DNA of 64,000 nucleotides from Couchioplanes azureus (lineage in GTDB: Bacteria; Actinomycetota; Actinomycetes; Mycobacteriales; Micromonosporaceae). How positions within the stretch are numbered: position 1 is the first letter of the stretch; every line of letters begins with the position of its first letter. The translations under genes and the position numbers were made by a program. The stretch spans positions 1-64,000 of the forward strand of contig NZ_BMQY01000004.1 of the NCBI RefSeq assembly GCF_014648355.1, read 5' to 3'. The notes beneath the pieces are model-generated. The model made no database searches. It worked only from the letters and a program-made list of their open reading frames with translations, and was not told the DNA's origin. Below, piece after piece: positions 1-11,447 of the stretch.

Positions 1-60
1 GAGATGATGACGTACACGACGCAGCTGTTCGAGAAGCTCCCGACGCTGCTGATGTCCTGA
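1..60 (+). CDS. C-terminal end of an unidentified protein (partial)
   Basis: Only the last 19 codons and a TGA stop lie in the window. The visible tail ends EKLPTLLMS and is too short to assign to a family. The reading is supported by the rho-independent terminator that follows 16 bases after the stop, so this is very likely the end of a real rightward transcription unit that starts outside the window. Confidence 0.6.
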   Translation, partial: EMMTYTTQLFEKLPTLLMS

Positions 61-76
61 TCCCGGACGCAGGAGA

Positions 77-106
77 GCCGCCCCGCACACCGCGGGGCGG
101 CTTTTT
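77..106 (+). terminator. Rho-independent terminator
   Basis: A perfect 10-bp stem (77-86 pairs with 92-101, GCCGCCCCGC with GCGGGGCGGC) closes a 5-nt loop and is followed by five T residues. It ends the partial gene at 1-60 and also lies just past the stop of the leftward gene at 113, so it may act in both directions. Confidence 0.9.
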
Positions 107-112
107 CGTGCC

Positions 113-1390
113 CTACGCCGCCGCGCCGGCCGCCCGCACCAGGGCCACCGTCTGGTCGACGGTCGCGGCGCGGTCCGCGGCGAACGCGTCGTCGACGACC
201 ACGACCGGGTCCGCCGGGTAGACCAGGGCGGAGATGTGCAGGTGGCCGCCGGGCACGCCGGTCGCGCCCAGCTCCCGCCGCAGCCGGTTGGCGCGGTACA
301 TGCTCTCGTTCGACAGGTAGTTGCCGCCGCCGCCGGCCTGCGCCTCGGCGCCCGGCGAGGGACCGTCGCCGTGGCAGCGCACCGGGCCGGAGGGGCGGGT
401 GCCCGCCGCCCACTCGCAGAGGCGCGGGTTCAAGGTGGTCGGCCACGGGCCCGTCCCCGCACCGGTCATCGCCTGGTGGGGCAGCGTCGTCTCGATGAAC
501 TCCGGGGTGGGCGACGGCTGCGGCCACCGCGGCGCCGGCGGGATGAGCTCCGCCTCTCCCTCGTTGTTGTTGTCCGGATAGCCGCCCCGCCATGCGCCGG
601 CCCACTGCTCGACGACCATCGCCCCGCGGCCGCCCTGGCTGATGGTCATGATCAGATCGGCGGGCTCCCGGGCGCCGGCCGCCAGGTGCGGCCCGAACGC
701 GTCCTCCACGATGCCGGCGTCGAAGCCGCTCCAGGTCACGGGCAGCACCACGGCGCGCACCCGGACGGTCGCGTCGCCGTCGCGGTAGGTCAGCCCGTCG
801 AGCTGCAGCGCCGAGGCCCCCGACGGGTTGGAGCGACGGATCTCCCCGTTCAGCTGGTACGGGTCGAAGCCGCTGACCAGCACGCGCCGCACCCCGCCGC
901 CGAAGCTCGTGTGCGCCACGCCGCGCGCCGCGTACTCGTAGGTCCGCAGCAGCGCGGTGCGGTCCGCGTCGCCGAGCGGGAACCGCGGCCGCCACTGGCG
1001 GATGTCGCGGGTGCCCATCAGGCGCGACCAGTAGAGCGGGCGGTCGTCGTACCGGTCGATCGTGCCCATCGTGACCCGGCCCTGCGCGCGGGCCACGGCG
1101 GTCTGCCACAGCCGCGTGCCGTGCTGCTCCAGCAGCCGGCGGGCCGACTCCGGGGAGGCCGCCCGGCACAGGTCGCGCTGCAGCGCCGCCACGTACGGCC
1201 CGAAGCCGCCCACCTCGACCAGGTGGTACGGCACCCGGGTCCCGCCGGGCAGCGCGGGCGTCTCGATGCGGCCCTCCTCGTAGGTGACGGCGGCTCCGCG
1301 GTCGTAACAGGCCGGGGGAGCGGCGGCCGAGGCGGCCTGGGGCGCGCTCAGCAACGTGGCGCAGACGGCGAGCACCGGCAACAGGCGCAA
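113..1390 (-). CDS. Secreted pyroglutamyl-peptidase-like protein (C15 fold)
   Basis: About 425 residues. An N-terminal signal peptide (hydrophobic core rich in L and A, cleavage near ASAAA) points to export. The middle contains VLVSGFDPYQL followed by NPSGAS, the N-terminal hallmark of C15 pyrrolidone-carboxylate peptidases, and the C-terminal part has GNYLSNES and GGHLHIS, aligning with the Cys and His active-site segments. The usual nucleophile Cys is replaced by Ser at about residue 360, so classical cysteine-peptidase activity is doubtful. It is twice as long as a bacterial Pcp. The start is uncertain: a TTG at 1390 preceded by GGCAGG fits the signal peptide, and no ATG or GTG exists in frame there. 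It follows the hydrolase gene by about 40 bp. Confidence 0.7.
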   Translation of the reverse strand: MRLLPVLAVCATLLSAPQAASAAAPPACYDRGAAVTYEEGRIETPALPGGTRVPYHLVEVGGFGPYVAALQRDLCRAASPESARRLLEQHGTRLWQTAVARAQGRVTMGTIDRYDDRPLYWSRLMGTRDIRQWRPRFPLGDADRTALLRTYEYAARGVAHTSFGGGVRRVLVSGFDPYQLNGEIRRSNPSGASALQLDGLTYRDGDATVRVRAVVLPVTWSGFDAGIVEDAFGPHLAAGAREPADLIMTISQGGRGAMVVEQWAGAWRGGYPDNNNEGEAELIPPAPRWPQPSPTPEFIETTLPHQAMTGAGTGPWPTTLNPRLCEWAAGTRPSGPVRCHGDGPSPGAEAQAGGGGNYLSNESMYRANRLRRELGATGVPGGHLHISALVYPADPVVVVDDAFAADRAATVDQTVALVRAAGAAA

Positions 1391-1431
1391 CGGGATCCTG
1401 CCTTCCGAACGATAGACATCGACGCCCGTGA

Positions 1432-2178
1432 CTATATATGGTTCCCGAGGAAGTCCAGCAGCAGATCGTTGACCGTCCCGGGGCGCTCCAGGCTGGGCAG
1501 GTGCCCCGCCCAGTCCAGCTCGACGTGCCGCGAGCCGGGCAGCCGGGCGGCCAGCCGCGCGGCGACCTCGCGGAAGTCGGCCAGGTCGTGGCCGCCCGAG
1601 ACGACCAGAGTCGGCGCGGTGACGGCGGAGACGTCCACCGGCGTGCGGACCGGCGCCACCTCCGCGGTCGCCGCGAGCTGCACCTCGAAGGCGTGCCGCT
1701 GCATCAGCCGGACCCGCTCGCGGGTGGCGTCGCCGGCGTCCGGGCCCAGCCACGTCGCCACGTTCAGCTCCGTGGCGCCCGCCACGTCGCCCGCCTCGAG
1801 CAGCTCGTCCTCGCGGGCGCCGAAGGCCCGCAGCTGCGCGCTCGGCTCGTGGTCCGCGACGGCGGTGCACAGCAGGGCCAGCGCGCGGACCCGGTCCGGC
1901 CAGCGGGCGGCCAGCTCGAGGCAGACGCGGCCGCCGCCCGACGCGCCGACCAGGGCCGCCGGCCCGTCGTCCAGCAGCTCCAGGACGTCGAGGGCGTTGT
2001 CGTACGGCCGGTCGGGGGCCGGGGTCTCACCGTATCCGCGCAGGTCGCACCGCACCGCGCGGTATCCGGCCGCGGCGAGCGCGCTCACCTGCGGGTCCCA
2101 CATGCGGCGGTCTGCGACCGTGGAGTGTACGAACAGGACGGTCGGTCCGGTTCCGGACACGTCGTGAGAGATCATCAT
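1432..2178 (-). CDS. Alpha/beta-fold hydrolase
   Basis: A 248-residue cytoplasmic hydrolase. It has the oxyanion-side HS motif after the first long strand (VLFVHSTVAD), the nucleophile elbow GASGGG with its Ser near residue 80, an acid in GGHDLADF and the catalytic His in WAGHLPSLE, all in family order. Substrate cannot be told from sequence; the closest types are esterases and 3-oxoadipate enol-lactonase-like enzymes. The start is one of two adjacent ATGs, with AGGA upstream. It probably shares a transcript with the C15-like gene downstream. Confidence 0.85.
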   Translation of the reverse strand: MMISHDVSGTGPTVLFVHSTVADRRMWDPQVSALAAAGYRAVRCDLRGYGETPAPDRPYDNALDVLELLDDGPAALVGASGGGRVCLELAARWPDRVRALALLCTAVADHEPSAQLRAFGAREDELLEAGDVAGATELNVATWLGPDAGDATRERVRLMQRHAFEVQLAATAEVAPVRTPVDVSAVTAPTLVVSGGHDLADFREVAARLAARLPGSRHVELDWAGHLPSLERPGTVNDLLLDFLGNHI

Positions 2179-2313
2179 GGCATCGATCCTGCTACACCGG
2201 GGGCGGAGTGCGGCATCGACGTCCCCGGGCCCCGGACGTGCGGGTGCCGGGGCCCACGGGCCGGCCGCGGATGGACTACCGTCAGTCGATCAGACGCCGC
2301 GGAGGGAGGCGTG

Positions 2314-3369
2314 ATGACCGCTGCCGACGCCCAGTTGCAGGCGCTGCGGACCCTGCACGCGGTCACCAAGCGGGTGCACGCCAGCCTGGATCTCACCCGT
2401 ACGCTCGAGGCCGTGGCCTGCGGCGTCGTCGAGGCCGCCGGGTTCGGGCTGGCCGCGGTGAACCTGGCCGAGCCGAACGGCGACTACACCACCGTCGCCG
2501 TGGCCGGCAGCGACGACCTGCGCCGCGACCTGCTCGGGGCCCGCGGCTCGGCGGAGAACTGGCAGGAGCTGTTCCGGCGCTCCGAGCGCTGGGGCGCGCT
2601 GTACTTCGTGGACCACCGCACCGGCGTGCCGGAGACCCTCTCCAGCTGGACCCCGCCGATCGAGGAGACCGACGACCCGGACGGGTGGCATCCGAAGGAC
2701 TGCCTGTTCGCGCCGCTGATGGCGCCCTCGGGGGAGTGGGTGGGTGTGCTCAGCGTCGACCTGCCCGAGGGCCTGCGCAAGCCGGGGCCCGAGCAGCAGG
2801 AGATCCTGGCCCTGTTCGCCGAGCACGCCGCGATCGCGATCCAGCACGCCCGGCTGCACTCGGCGCTGGAGCGCAGCCGGGCCGAGGCCCAGCACGCCGC
2901 CACCCACGACAGCCTGACCGGCCTGGCCAACCGCAGCCTGCTGAAGACCCGCGCGGACGCGATCGGCCGGCGGCCCGGCACCCAGGTCGCCGTGCTCGTC
3001 GTCGACCTGGACGGCTTCAAGCGGGTCAACGACGCCGACGGGCACGAGGCCGGCGACGAGGTGCTCCGGGTGGTCGCCGGCCGGCTGCGGCGGCAGTTGC
3101 GCGGCGACCAGGTGATCGCGCGTACCGGCGGGGACGAGTTCGTGGCGGTCCTCACCGGCACCGACCTGGCCGCCACCATCGCCGGGACGGCCGAGCGCCT
3201 GCGGGCGGCGATCGCCGAGCCCATCGCCGCGGGCACCGGGATGCACCGCGTCGGCGCCAGCGTCGGGTGGGCGCTCGGCGCGGCCGGCGACGACGTCCAG
3301 ACCCTGGTCGCCCGCGCCGACGCGGCCATGTACCGGCACAAGCGGCGCTCGGGCGCCGCGGTGCCCTGA
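2314..3369 (+). CDS. GAF-GGDEF diguanylate cyclase
   Basis: 351 residues with no membrane segments. Residues about 20-185 form a GAF sensor domain and residues about 195-350 a GGDEF domain with the catalytic loop TGGDEF intact, so synthesis of cyclic di-GMP from two GTP is expected. The inhibitory RxxD site normally nine residues before the loop reads RGDQ here, so product inhibition may be weak or absent. The ATG at 2314 is preceded by a very strong GGAGGGAGG site, which decides against the GTG three bases upstream. It stands alone, convergent with the UvrA-like gene. Confidence 0.92.
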   Translation: MTAADAQLQALRTLHAVTKRVHASLDLTRTLEAVACGVVEAAGFGLAAVNLAEPNGDYTTVAVAGSDDLRRDLLGARGSAENWQELFRRSERWGALYFVDHRTGVPETLSSWTPPIEETDDPDGWHPKDCLFAPLMAPSGEWVGVLSVDLPEGLRKPGPEQQEILALFAEHAAIAIQHARLHSALERSRAEAQHAATHDSLTGLANRSLLKTRADAIGRRPGTQVAVLVVDLDGFKRVNDADGHEAGDEVLRVVAGRLRRQLRGDQVIARTGGDEFVAVLTGTDLAATIAGTAERLRAAIAEPIAAGTGMHRVGASVGWALGAAGDDVQTLVARADAAMYRHKRRSGAAVP

Positions 3370-3445
3370 GCCCCCGGGCGGCCCCGGCCGGGGCGGTCCG
3401 GACGGCCCGGGCGGCCGCGTCGCCCGCGAGCCCGGCCGGGGACGG

Positions 3446-5824
<2,379 letters not shown>

Positions 5825-5878
5825 GGCGGCCAGGTTACGTGGGGCCTCGCGGCCCTGCTTCTCGATTCCTGATCGCGT

Positions 5879-7372
5879 TCACCCCCGGAGCCGGTCCGCC
5901 GTCCGGCACCCCGCGCCGCGGCAGGTGGTCAGCTTCTTCAGCGCGTCGTGCAGGTCTGCGCGCCGGGACTCGGCCAGCCGGGGGTAGAGGTTGCGCAGCT
6001 GGTGCGGGTCCGTGCGGCGGTTGTAGAACTCCCGCGCGCCGTCGACGTACTCCACGTAGGTGAAGGTGGCGGTGCGCAGGGCCGCGTACGAGGGCGGGTT
6101 GCCGCTGCCGGGCCGCGGCCGGTCCGGGTCGGTGGGGTCGGCGTCCGGGCCGTGGTGCTCGACGAGCGCGGCCGTACGCCAGGCGGGTGTGCCGCCCGAC
6201 AGCAGCGGGCGCAGGTCGCGGCCGTGGACGTCGGCGGGCAGGTCGGCCCCGGCGAGGCCGGCGAAGGTGGGCCGCAGGTCGACGTTCTGCACCGGTGCGG
6301 CGACGCGGCGCCCCGCGGCGATCCCGGGACCGGCGACGACCAGCGGCACCCGGACGTCGGTGTCGAAGGCCGTCTGCTTGCCCGGCAGGAGCCGGTACTC
6401 GCCGGTGTGGAAACCGTTGTCGGAGGTGAACACCACGACGGTGTCCCGGGCCACGCCGGAGCGTTCGAGGGTGTCCTGCAGGGAGGCGAGCAGCCGGTCG
6501 ATCGAGCGTACGGACTGCGCCCGCCGGCGGAAGACGTCGTCGATCTCCGCCTGCTGCGCGGCGGTGAGCGGCGCCCGGTCCGCCAGCCACGCCGGGGGGT
6601 CCGCGGGCAGCGCGTCGAAGGCCGGCCCGCGCGGCGCCCGCAGCCCGGCGAAGGCCCCGGCGTCGCGCGGTGCCGGGGTGTAGGGCGAGTGCGGCGCGAA
6701 CGTCGACACCTCGACCAGGAACGGGGTACGGGCCGCCGCCGCGTCCTCGATGAACGCGGACGCCTTGGCACCGAGCACGTCGGTCAGGTAGTCGCCGGGC
6801 GCGCTGCCGTACCGGCGGAGCTTGCCGTTCTCGTTGAGCACGTAGTCGAACTGCGCGTAGGCGTTGCCCGCGGCGTACCAGTCGGTCCAGCCGGGCGGCA
6901 CGTACGCCCGGGCGCCGCCGAGGGTGTTGCCCGGCTCGTACCGGTTGAGGTACTTGCCCAGGAAGGCCGTGCGGTACCCGGCCCTGCGCAGATCGGTGGC
7001 GAATGTGGACCGTTCGTGGCCGCGCCGGTGGAAGAGTACGAAGCCGCCGTCGATGCCGCCGTTGGTGTAGACCCCGGTCCCGTGCGGGAACTTCCCGGTG
7101 AGCAGGGACGCCCGCGACGGGCAGCACAGCGAGTTCGAGACCGTGTACTCGGTGAACGTCGTGCCCCGGCGTTGCAGGTCGCGCAGGTGGGGCATGAACT
7201 GGACCAGGTTCGTCGACAGGTCGTCGGTCAGCACCAGGACGATGTTGGGCCGGTTCCCGGCCGGCGGTGCGGGGCTGACCGAGGCGGCCGGCCCGGGCGC
7301 GGCGTGCGACGTGCAGGAGGTCAGCAGACTGGCGGCGGCGAGCAATCCGGCCACGCGGCGTCGAAAACCCAT
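5879..7372 (-). CDS. Lipoprotein sulfatase (type I arylsulfatase family)
   Basis: 497 residues. The N-terminus is a lipoprotein signal with lipobox LLTSC, so the enzyme should be anchored outside the membrane. The metal-site motif VLVLTDD and the sulfatase signature CCPSRASLLTG are present; the first Cys of CCPSR (residue 83) is the one expected to be oxidised to formylglycine. SDNGFHTGEYRL completes the family pattern. No formylglycine-generating enzyme gene is in the window. The gene starts 10 nt after the kinase stop and is probably cotranscribed with the kinase and the amylase, which suggests a role in polymer breakdown. Substrate is unknown. Confidence 0.9.
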   Translation of the reverse strand: MGFRRRVAGLLAAASLLTSCTSHAAPGPAASVSPAPPAGNRPNIVLVLTDDLSTNLVQFMPHLRDLQRRGTTFTEYTVSNSLCCPSRASLLTGKFPHGTGVYTNGGIDGGFVLFHRRGHERSTFATDLRRAGYRTAFLGKYLNRYEPGNTLGGARAYVPPGWTDWYAAGNAYAQFDYVLNENGKLRRYGSAPGDYLTDVLGAKASAFIEDAAAARTPFLVEVSTFAPHSPYTPAPRDAGAFAGLRAPRGPAFDALPADPPAWLADRAPLTAAQQAEIDDVFRRRAQSVRSIDRLLASLQDTLERSGVARDTVVVFTSDNGFHTGEYRLLPGKQTAFDTDVRVPLVVAGPGIAAGRRVAAPVQNVDLRPTFAGLAGADLPADVHGRDLRPLLSGGTPAWRTAALVEHHGPDADPTDPDRPRPGSGNPPSYAALRTATFTYVEYVDGAREFYNRRTDPHQLRNLYPRLAESRRADLHDALKKLTTCRGAGCRTADRLRG

Positions 7373-7382
7373 ACTACCGACA

Positions 7383-8474
7383 TTACGGCCGTTTGTGGCT
7401 TTCTTCCGGGAGGCGAACCTCGACCCGCAGGCCGCCCTGCTCGCCGGGCACGGCGGCGATCATGCCCTGGTGCGCGTGCACGATCGAGCGCGCGATGGCC
7501 AGCCCGAGCCCCGCGCCGCCGCTGTGGTCGATGCGGTCGGAGCCCAGGCGCTTGAACGGCTCGAAGAGTCCGGCCACCGCGTCGGCCGGCACCGGCGGCC
7601 CGGTGTTGACCACCGTCAGGGCGGGTGCCGCGCCGACCCGGACGTGGACGGTGCCGCCCGGGCGGTTGTACTTGATCGCATTCTGGACCAGGTTGGTGAC
7701 CAGGCGCTCCAGGAGCACCTCCTCGCCGGGGACGGTACGGACGGCCAGGTCGGTGGCGATGGTGACGCCGGCCGTCGCCGCCTGCTCCGCGTGGGCCTCC
7801 ACCACCCCGGCGGCGATCTTGTGCAGCTGCTGCGGAGTGCTGCCGGCCAGACCCTGCTCGACCTCGGTCAGCACGAGCAGGCCCTCGATGAGCCGTTCGT
7901 TGCGCTCGTTGGTCTCCAGCAGCTGCGCGGTCACCAGGGCGAGCTGGTCGGCGTTGCTCACGTGCGCCATGCCGACCTCGATCAGCGTCCGCTGCACCGC
8001 CAGCGGGGTCCGCAGCTCGTGCGAGGCGTTGGCCGCGAAGCGCCGCTGGCCCTCGTAGCCGGCGGCGATCCGGTCCATCATCGCGTTCAGCTCCGCGGAG
8101 AGGGCGACCAGCTCGTCGCGGCGCCGGCCGCCGGTGTCGATGCGGAACCCGAGGTTCTGCGGCCCGACCTGGGCGATGACCGGCACCAGGTCGCGCACGG
8201 GCCGCAGGCACCAGGCGGTCAGGGCCCGCCCGACGAGCAGCAGCAGGACCGCCAGCACCGCGTAGATGGCCAGGTCGGTCTTCCAGCTGACGACCTGGAT
8301 CCGTCCGCAGGGCCGGATCTGGTCCGGCAGCGAGGTCAGCTCGCAGCCCCAGCCCTGGTCGACCCAGAACAGCAGGTCGTAACGGTACAGCAGCATGAAG
8401 TAGCAGCCGGTGACGAGAACCGTCCAGATGATCATGAGCCGCAGGCGCAGGCTGCGGCGCAGGACGGAACTCAT
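7383..8474 (-). CDS. Sensor histidine kinase (orphan)
   Basis: 363 residues. Two membrane helices (about 13-30 and 68-87) flank an extracellular loop of about 35 residues with two Cys. A HAMP-like segment, the HisKA box ASHELRTPL and an HATPase domain with GGAGLGLAI follow. No response regulator is adjacent, which is unusual; the nearest orphan regulator in the window is at 24348-25010. It lies 27 nt after the amylase gene and 10 nt before the sulfatase gene, so it is likely expressed with them. A CATGAT hexamer 6 nt before the ATG could also be a private leaderless promoter. Confidence 0.9.
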   Translation of the reverse strand: MSSVLRRSLRLRLMIIWTVLVTGCYFMLLYRYDLLFWVDQGWGCELTSLPDQIRPCGRIQVVSWKTDLAIYAVLAVLLLLVGRALTAWCLRPVRDLVPVIAQVGPQNLGFRIDTGGRRRDELVALSAELNAMMDRIAAGYEGQRRFAANASHELRTPLAVQRTLIEVGMAHVSNADQLALVTAQLLETNERNERLIEGLLVLTEVEQGLAGSTPQQLHKIAAGVVEAHAEQAATAGVTIATDLAVRTVPGEEVLLERLVTNLVQNAIKYNRPGGTVHVRVGAAPALTVVNTGPPVPADAVAGLFEPFKRLGSDRIDHSGGAGLGLAIARSIVHAHQGMIAAVPGEQGGLRVEVRLPEESHKRP

Positions 8475-8501
8475 CAGCCGATCATGTCCGACGGTGGCAA
8501 C

Positions 8502-10277
8502 TCACCGCCAGGTGTCCTGCCAGGTCGCGCCGCAGGGCCCGGCGGCCGCGGTGGTCCGGACGCGGTTGGCGCCGCTCTCCCGGACGACCGTGGAGCCCTC
8601 CTTCTCGAGGTACTTGTACTGCACCGTCGTGGCGCCCGGCAGGGTCACGGTCGCGCGCCACACCGGGTACGCCGCGGCCGAGAGCGGGACGGCCGCCGCC
8701 GGGTTCCAGCCGCCGATCCCGGCCGTGTCGCCGGTGACGAAGACGTTCTGTCCCCAGGTCGTGGTCACCGTCACCGCGAACGTGACCGGCGCGCTCGCGC
8801 AGGCGGGCACCGGGGTGGCGGGGCCGACGCGGGCGCCGGCGTGCAGCGCGAGCGCCGCGCCGGCCGGCACGGTGGCGGTCACCCGCCCCGAGGCGTCCAC
8901 CGTGTACGCCGGACCGGTGCACGTGCCGGCCGAGAAGTCGCCGGCCATCACGTCGCAGTAGCCGCCGGCCGGCAACGACGTCTGGAAGGTCCGGGTCAGC
9001 GCCGCGCCGGAGCGGTTGAAGGCGACGTACGCCGCGCCGCCGCGCCCGAAGGCGATCTGGTCCGTCCCGTTGCTCCACCAGTGGGTCACCGGGGCGCCCG
9101 CGGCCGTGGTCCGCAGCGCCACCATGTTCGCGGTGGTCCGCCACCGGTGCTCGCACTGCCAGCCGTCGCCGCAGCTCACCGCGGTGGTGGTGCCGTCGCC
9201 CGCGGTGGGCGGGCCGGCCTCCGGGTCGCCGAAGGTGAAGCTCGACATGACCTGCGGGACACCGTACGGCCAGGCGATCATGAAGGCCTCGGCGAGCGCG
9301 TACGGGGCCCCGTCGCGGTAGGTCAGCGAGGCGCGGCCGGTGCGCTGGGTGTCGTGGTTGTCCACGAACGCCACCGCGTCACCGGAACCCACCCGCATCC
9401 GGGTGGCGAGGTCACGCAGGCCGGACAGCTTGCCGTCGCGGAACGCGCCGCCCACCACGTCGCCGTAGCGGAACTCCGTGACCGCGCCGATGCCGGTGTA
9501 CTCCTCCGGGCCCGGCTCGCCGGCGCCGCCCTCGATGACCTCGGAGTAGACGTACGGGTCGCCGCGGACCGCGTCGACGACGGCGGCGAGGTCGGCCGCG
9601 CTCAGATGCTTGGCGGCGTCGACCCGGAAGCCGTCCACGCCCAGCGACACCAGGTCGTCCAGGTAGGCGACGAGCTTGCCGCGCACGTACGGCGACTCGG
9701 TGCGCAGGTCGGAGAGGTCGACCAGCTCGCAGTTCTGGATCTCCCAGCGGTCGCCCCAGTCGGCGATGTCGTCGGTGCCGTTGCGGCCGCAGTGGTGGAA
9801 GTCGCCGTCGCCGTAGGGCACCGCCGGATACGCGTACTGCGAGTACGCCGAGCCGCCGCTACCGGGGCCGGTGGAGGCGCCACCGGCCATGTGGTTGACC
9901 ACCGCGTCGGCGTAGACCTTCACCCCGGCGGCGTGGCAGGCGCGCACCATGGCCGCGAACGCCTCCCGGTCGCCGCGGCGCGAGGTGAGCCGGTAGCTGA
10001 CCGGCTGGTAGTCCTGCCACCACGGATAGCCCTTGCCCGGCAGGACGACGTGCTCCTGCGGCGGCGACACCTGGACCCCGCCGTAGCCCTTCGGGCCCAG
10101 CACCCGGGTGCACTCGCCGGCCACCGACGCCCACGGCCAGGCGAAGAGATGCACGATGACGTCCCGGGCGCCGGACGGCTCCATGGACGCCTCCGCCCGC
10201 TCGCGGCCGGAGCAGGCCGCCGCGAGCGCCGCGGCGAGCAGGACGGTCACCGCGGCGAGGACCGGACGGATCCGCAT
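8502..10277 (-). CDS. Secreted alpha-amylase (GH13) with C-terminal CBM20
   Basis: 591 residues. A signal peptide containing a possible lipobox (LAAAC) leads export. The GH13 barrel has all catalytic residues: Asp220 in GFRVDAAKH, Glu246 in YSEVIEG and Asp309 in VDNHDTQR. The last 100 residues form a starch-binding CBM20 with the WGQNVFVTGD, IGGWNP and YKYLEK motifs. The product should cut internal alpha-1,4 bonds of starch outside the cell. The ATG has a good GGAGG site. A GATAAT -10 box and a LacI-type palindrome lie just upstream, and the LacI gene is the upstream neighbour. Confidence 0.95.
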   Translation of the reverse strand: MRIRPVLAAVTVLLAAALAAACSGRERAEASMEPSGARDVIVHLFAWPWASVAGECTRVLGPKGYGGVQVSPPQEHVVLPGKGYPWWQDYQPVSYRLTSRRGDREAFAAMVRACHAAGVKVYADAVVNHMAGGASTGPGSGGSAYSQYAYPAVPYGDGDFHHCGRNGTDDIADWGDRWEIQNCELVDLSDLRTESPYVRGKLVAYLDDLVSLGVDGFRVDAAKHLSAADLAAVVDAVRGDPYVYSEVIEGGAGEPGPEEYTGIGAVTEFRYGDVVGGAFRDGKLSGLRDLATRMRVGSGDAVAFVDNHDTQRTGRASLTYRDGAPYALAEAFMIAWPYGVPQVMSSFTFGDPEAGPPTAGDGTTTAVSCGDGWQCEHRWRTTANMVALRTTAAGAPVTHWWSNGTDQIAFGRGGAAYVAFNRSGAALTRTFQTSLPAGGYCDVMAGDFSAGTCTGPAYTVDASGRVTATVPAGAALALHAGARVGPATPVPACASAPVTFAVTVTTTWGQNVFVTGDTAGIGGWNPAAAVPLSAAAYPVWRATVTLPGATTVQYKYLEKEGSTVVRESGANRVRTTAAAGPCGATWQDTWR

Positions 10278-10312
10278 GGGTGCCTCCAGGACGCGGGAGC
10301 CGATGAAACTCC

Positions 10313-10336
10313 TTGCGCAACTGGAGGAAAATTATC
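10313..10336 (-). promoter_or_regulatory. Amylase promoter and candidate LacI-family operator
   Basis: On the minus strand a GATAAT -10 box (10331-10336) is followed after 10 nt by the perfect palindrome TTGCGCAA (10313-10320), which would lie just downstream of the start of transcription, a classic repressor position. The same 8-mer occurs before the LacI gene at 11458-11465. A convincing -35 box was not found. Confidence 0.6.
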
Positions 10337-10368
10337 AGCCTGTTTCCACAAGGTAAAGCGACGGTGCT

Positions 10369-11430
10369 CTATGCAGCCGGGAACGTCACGCTCTCCGGCC
10401 CGCGCCCGCTCTTGTTCATGGCGGTCGATCCACGCACCACCAGCTCGGGCGGGAAGACGTACTCCGAGCGCGGCGCGCCGTGCCCGTTGATCTCGTCCAC
10501 GAGCTGGCGGATGGCCGCGTTGCCCATCGCCGCCACCGGCTGGCGCACGGTGGTCAGCGGCGGATCCGTGAAGGCGATCAGCGGCGAGTCGTCGTAGCCC
10601 ACCACCGAGACGTCGAGCGGCACGCTGAGCCCGCGCCGGCGGGCCGCCCTGATGGCGCCCAGCGCCATCAGGTCCGAGCCGCAGACGACGCCGGTGACCC
10701 CGCGATCGAGCAGCTGCCCGGCGGCCACCTCGCCGCCCTCGACGCCGAAGAGGGAGAGCGCGATCAGGTCCTCGAGCTCCCGGTCCGTCACGTCGAGCTC
10801 GCGGCGCATCGCCGTACGGTAGCCGTCGAGCTTGCGTTGCACGTTGAGGAAGCGGTCCGGGCCGGAGATGAAGCCGATCCGCCGGTGGCCGAGGGCGACC
10901 AGATGGTTGACCGCCATCTCGCCGGCGAGCCGGTCGTCGCACGAGATGAACGGGGCGTCCAGGCCCTCGGCGTAGCCGTTGATCAGCACGATCGGCAGCG
11001 GCCGGCCCACCAGGCGCCGGTAGCGCTCGTGGTCGGCGGTGGTGTCGGCGTGCAGGCCGGAGACGAAGACGATGCCGGAAACCTGGCGGTCGAGCAGCAT
11101 CTCGACGTATTCGTCCTCGGTGACTCCGCCCGGGGTCTGCGTGCACAGCACCGGCGTGAACCCGGACTGCGCCAGCGCCGACTCGATCGTCTGTGCGAAC
11201 GCCGGGAAGATCGGGTTCTCCAGCTCGGGCACGATGAGGCCGACGAGCCCGGCGCTGCGCTTGCGCAGCCTTTCGGGGCGCTCGTAGCCGAGCACGTCGA
11301 GAGCGGTCAGTACGGCCTGCCGGGTGTCGGCGGACACGCCGGGCCGGTCGTTGAGCACCCGCGACACCGTCGCCTCGCTGACCTCGGCCTGGCGCGCGAT
11401 GTCGGAGAGTCGTGCGCGCATGGGCGTCAC
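10369..11430 (-). CDS. LacI-family transcriptional regulator, likely MalR-like repressor
   Basis: About 353 residues. The helix-turn-helix and hinge (LSDIARQAEVSEATVSRVLN) open the protein, followed by a periplasmic-binding-protein-like sugar sensor domain ending with the family's VRQPVAAMG region. Position next to a secreted amylase and shared TTGCGCAA palindromes suggest that it controls starch or maltose use and its own expression. Two starts are possible: the GTG at 11430 has AGGG at good spacing, whereas the ATG at 11421 fits the usual family length but lacks a ribosome site. Confidence 0.93.
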   Translation of the reverse strand: MTPMRARLSDIARQAEVSEATVSRVLNDRPGVSADTRQAVLTALDVLGYERPERLRKRSAGLVGLIVPELENPIFPAFAQTIESALAQSGFTPVLCTQTPGGVTEDEYVEMLLDRQVSGIVFVSGLHADTTADHERYRRLVGRPLPIVLINGYAEGLDAPFISCDDRLAGEMAVNHLVALGHRRIGFISGPDRFLNVQRKLDGYRTAMRRELDVTDRELEDLIALSLFGVEGGEVAAGQLLDRGVTGVVCGSDLMALGAIRAARRRGLSVPLDVSVVGYDDSPLIAFTDPPLTTVRQPVAAMGNAAIRQLVDEINGHGAPRSEYVFPPELVVRGSTAMNKSGRGPESVTFPAA

Positions 11431-11447
11431 TGTAGACCCTGGAATCT

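Noticed and set aside
7098..10490. Very long rightward frame (1130 codons) across the sulfatase, kinase and amylase region
   Set aside because: It is antisense to three clear genes, has Arg/Gly/Val-rich low-complexity translation and no family motifs; such shadows are expected at high GC.
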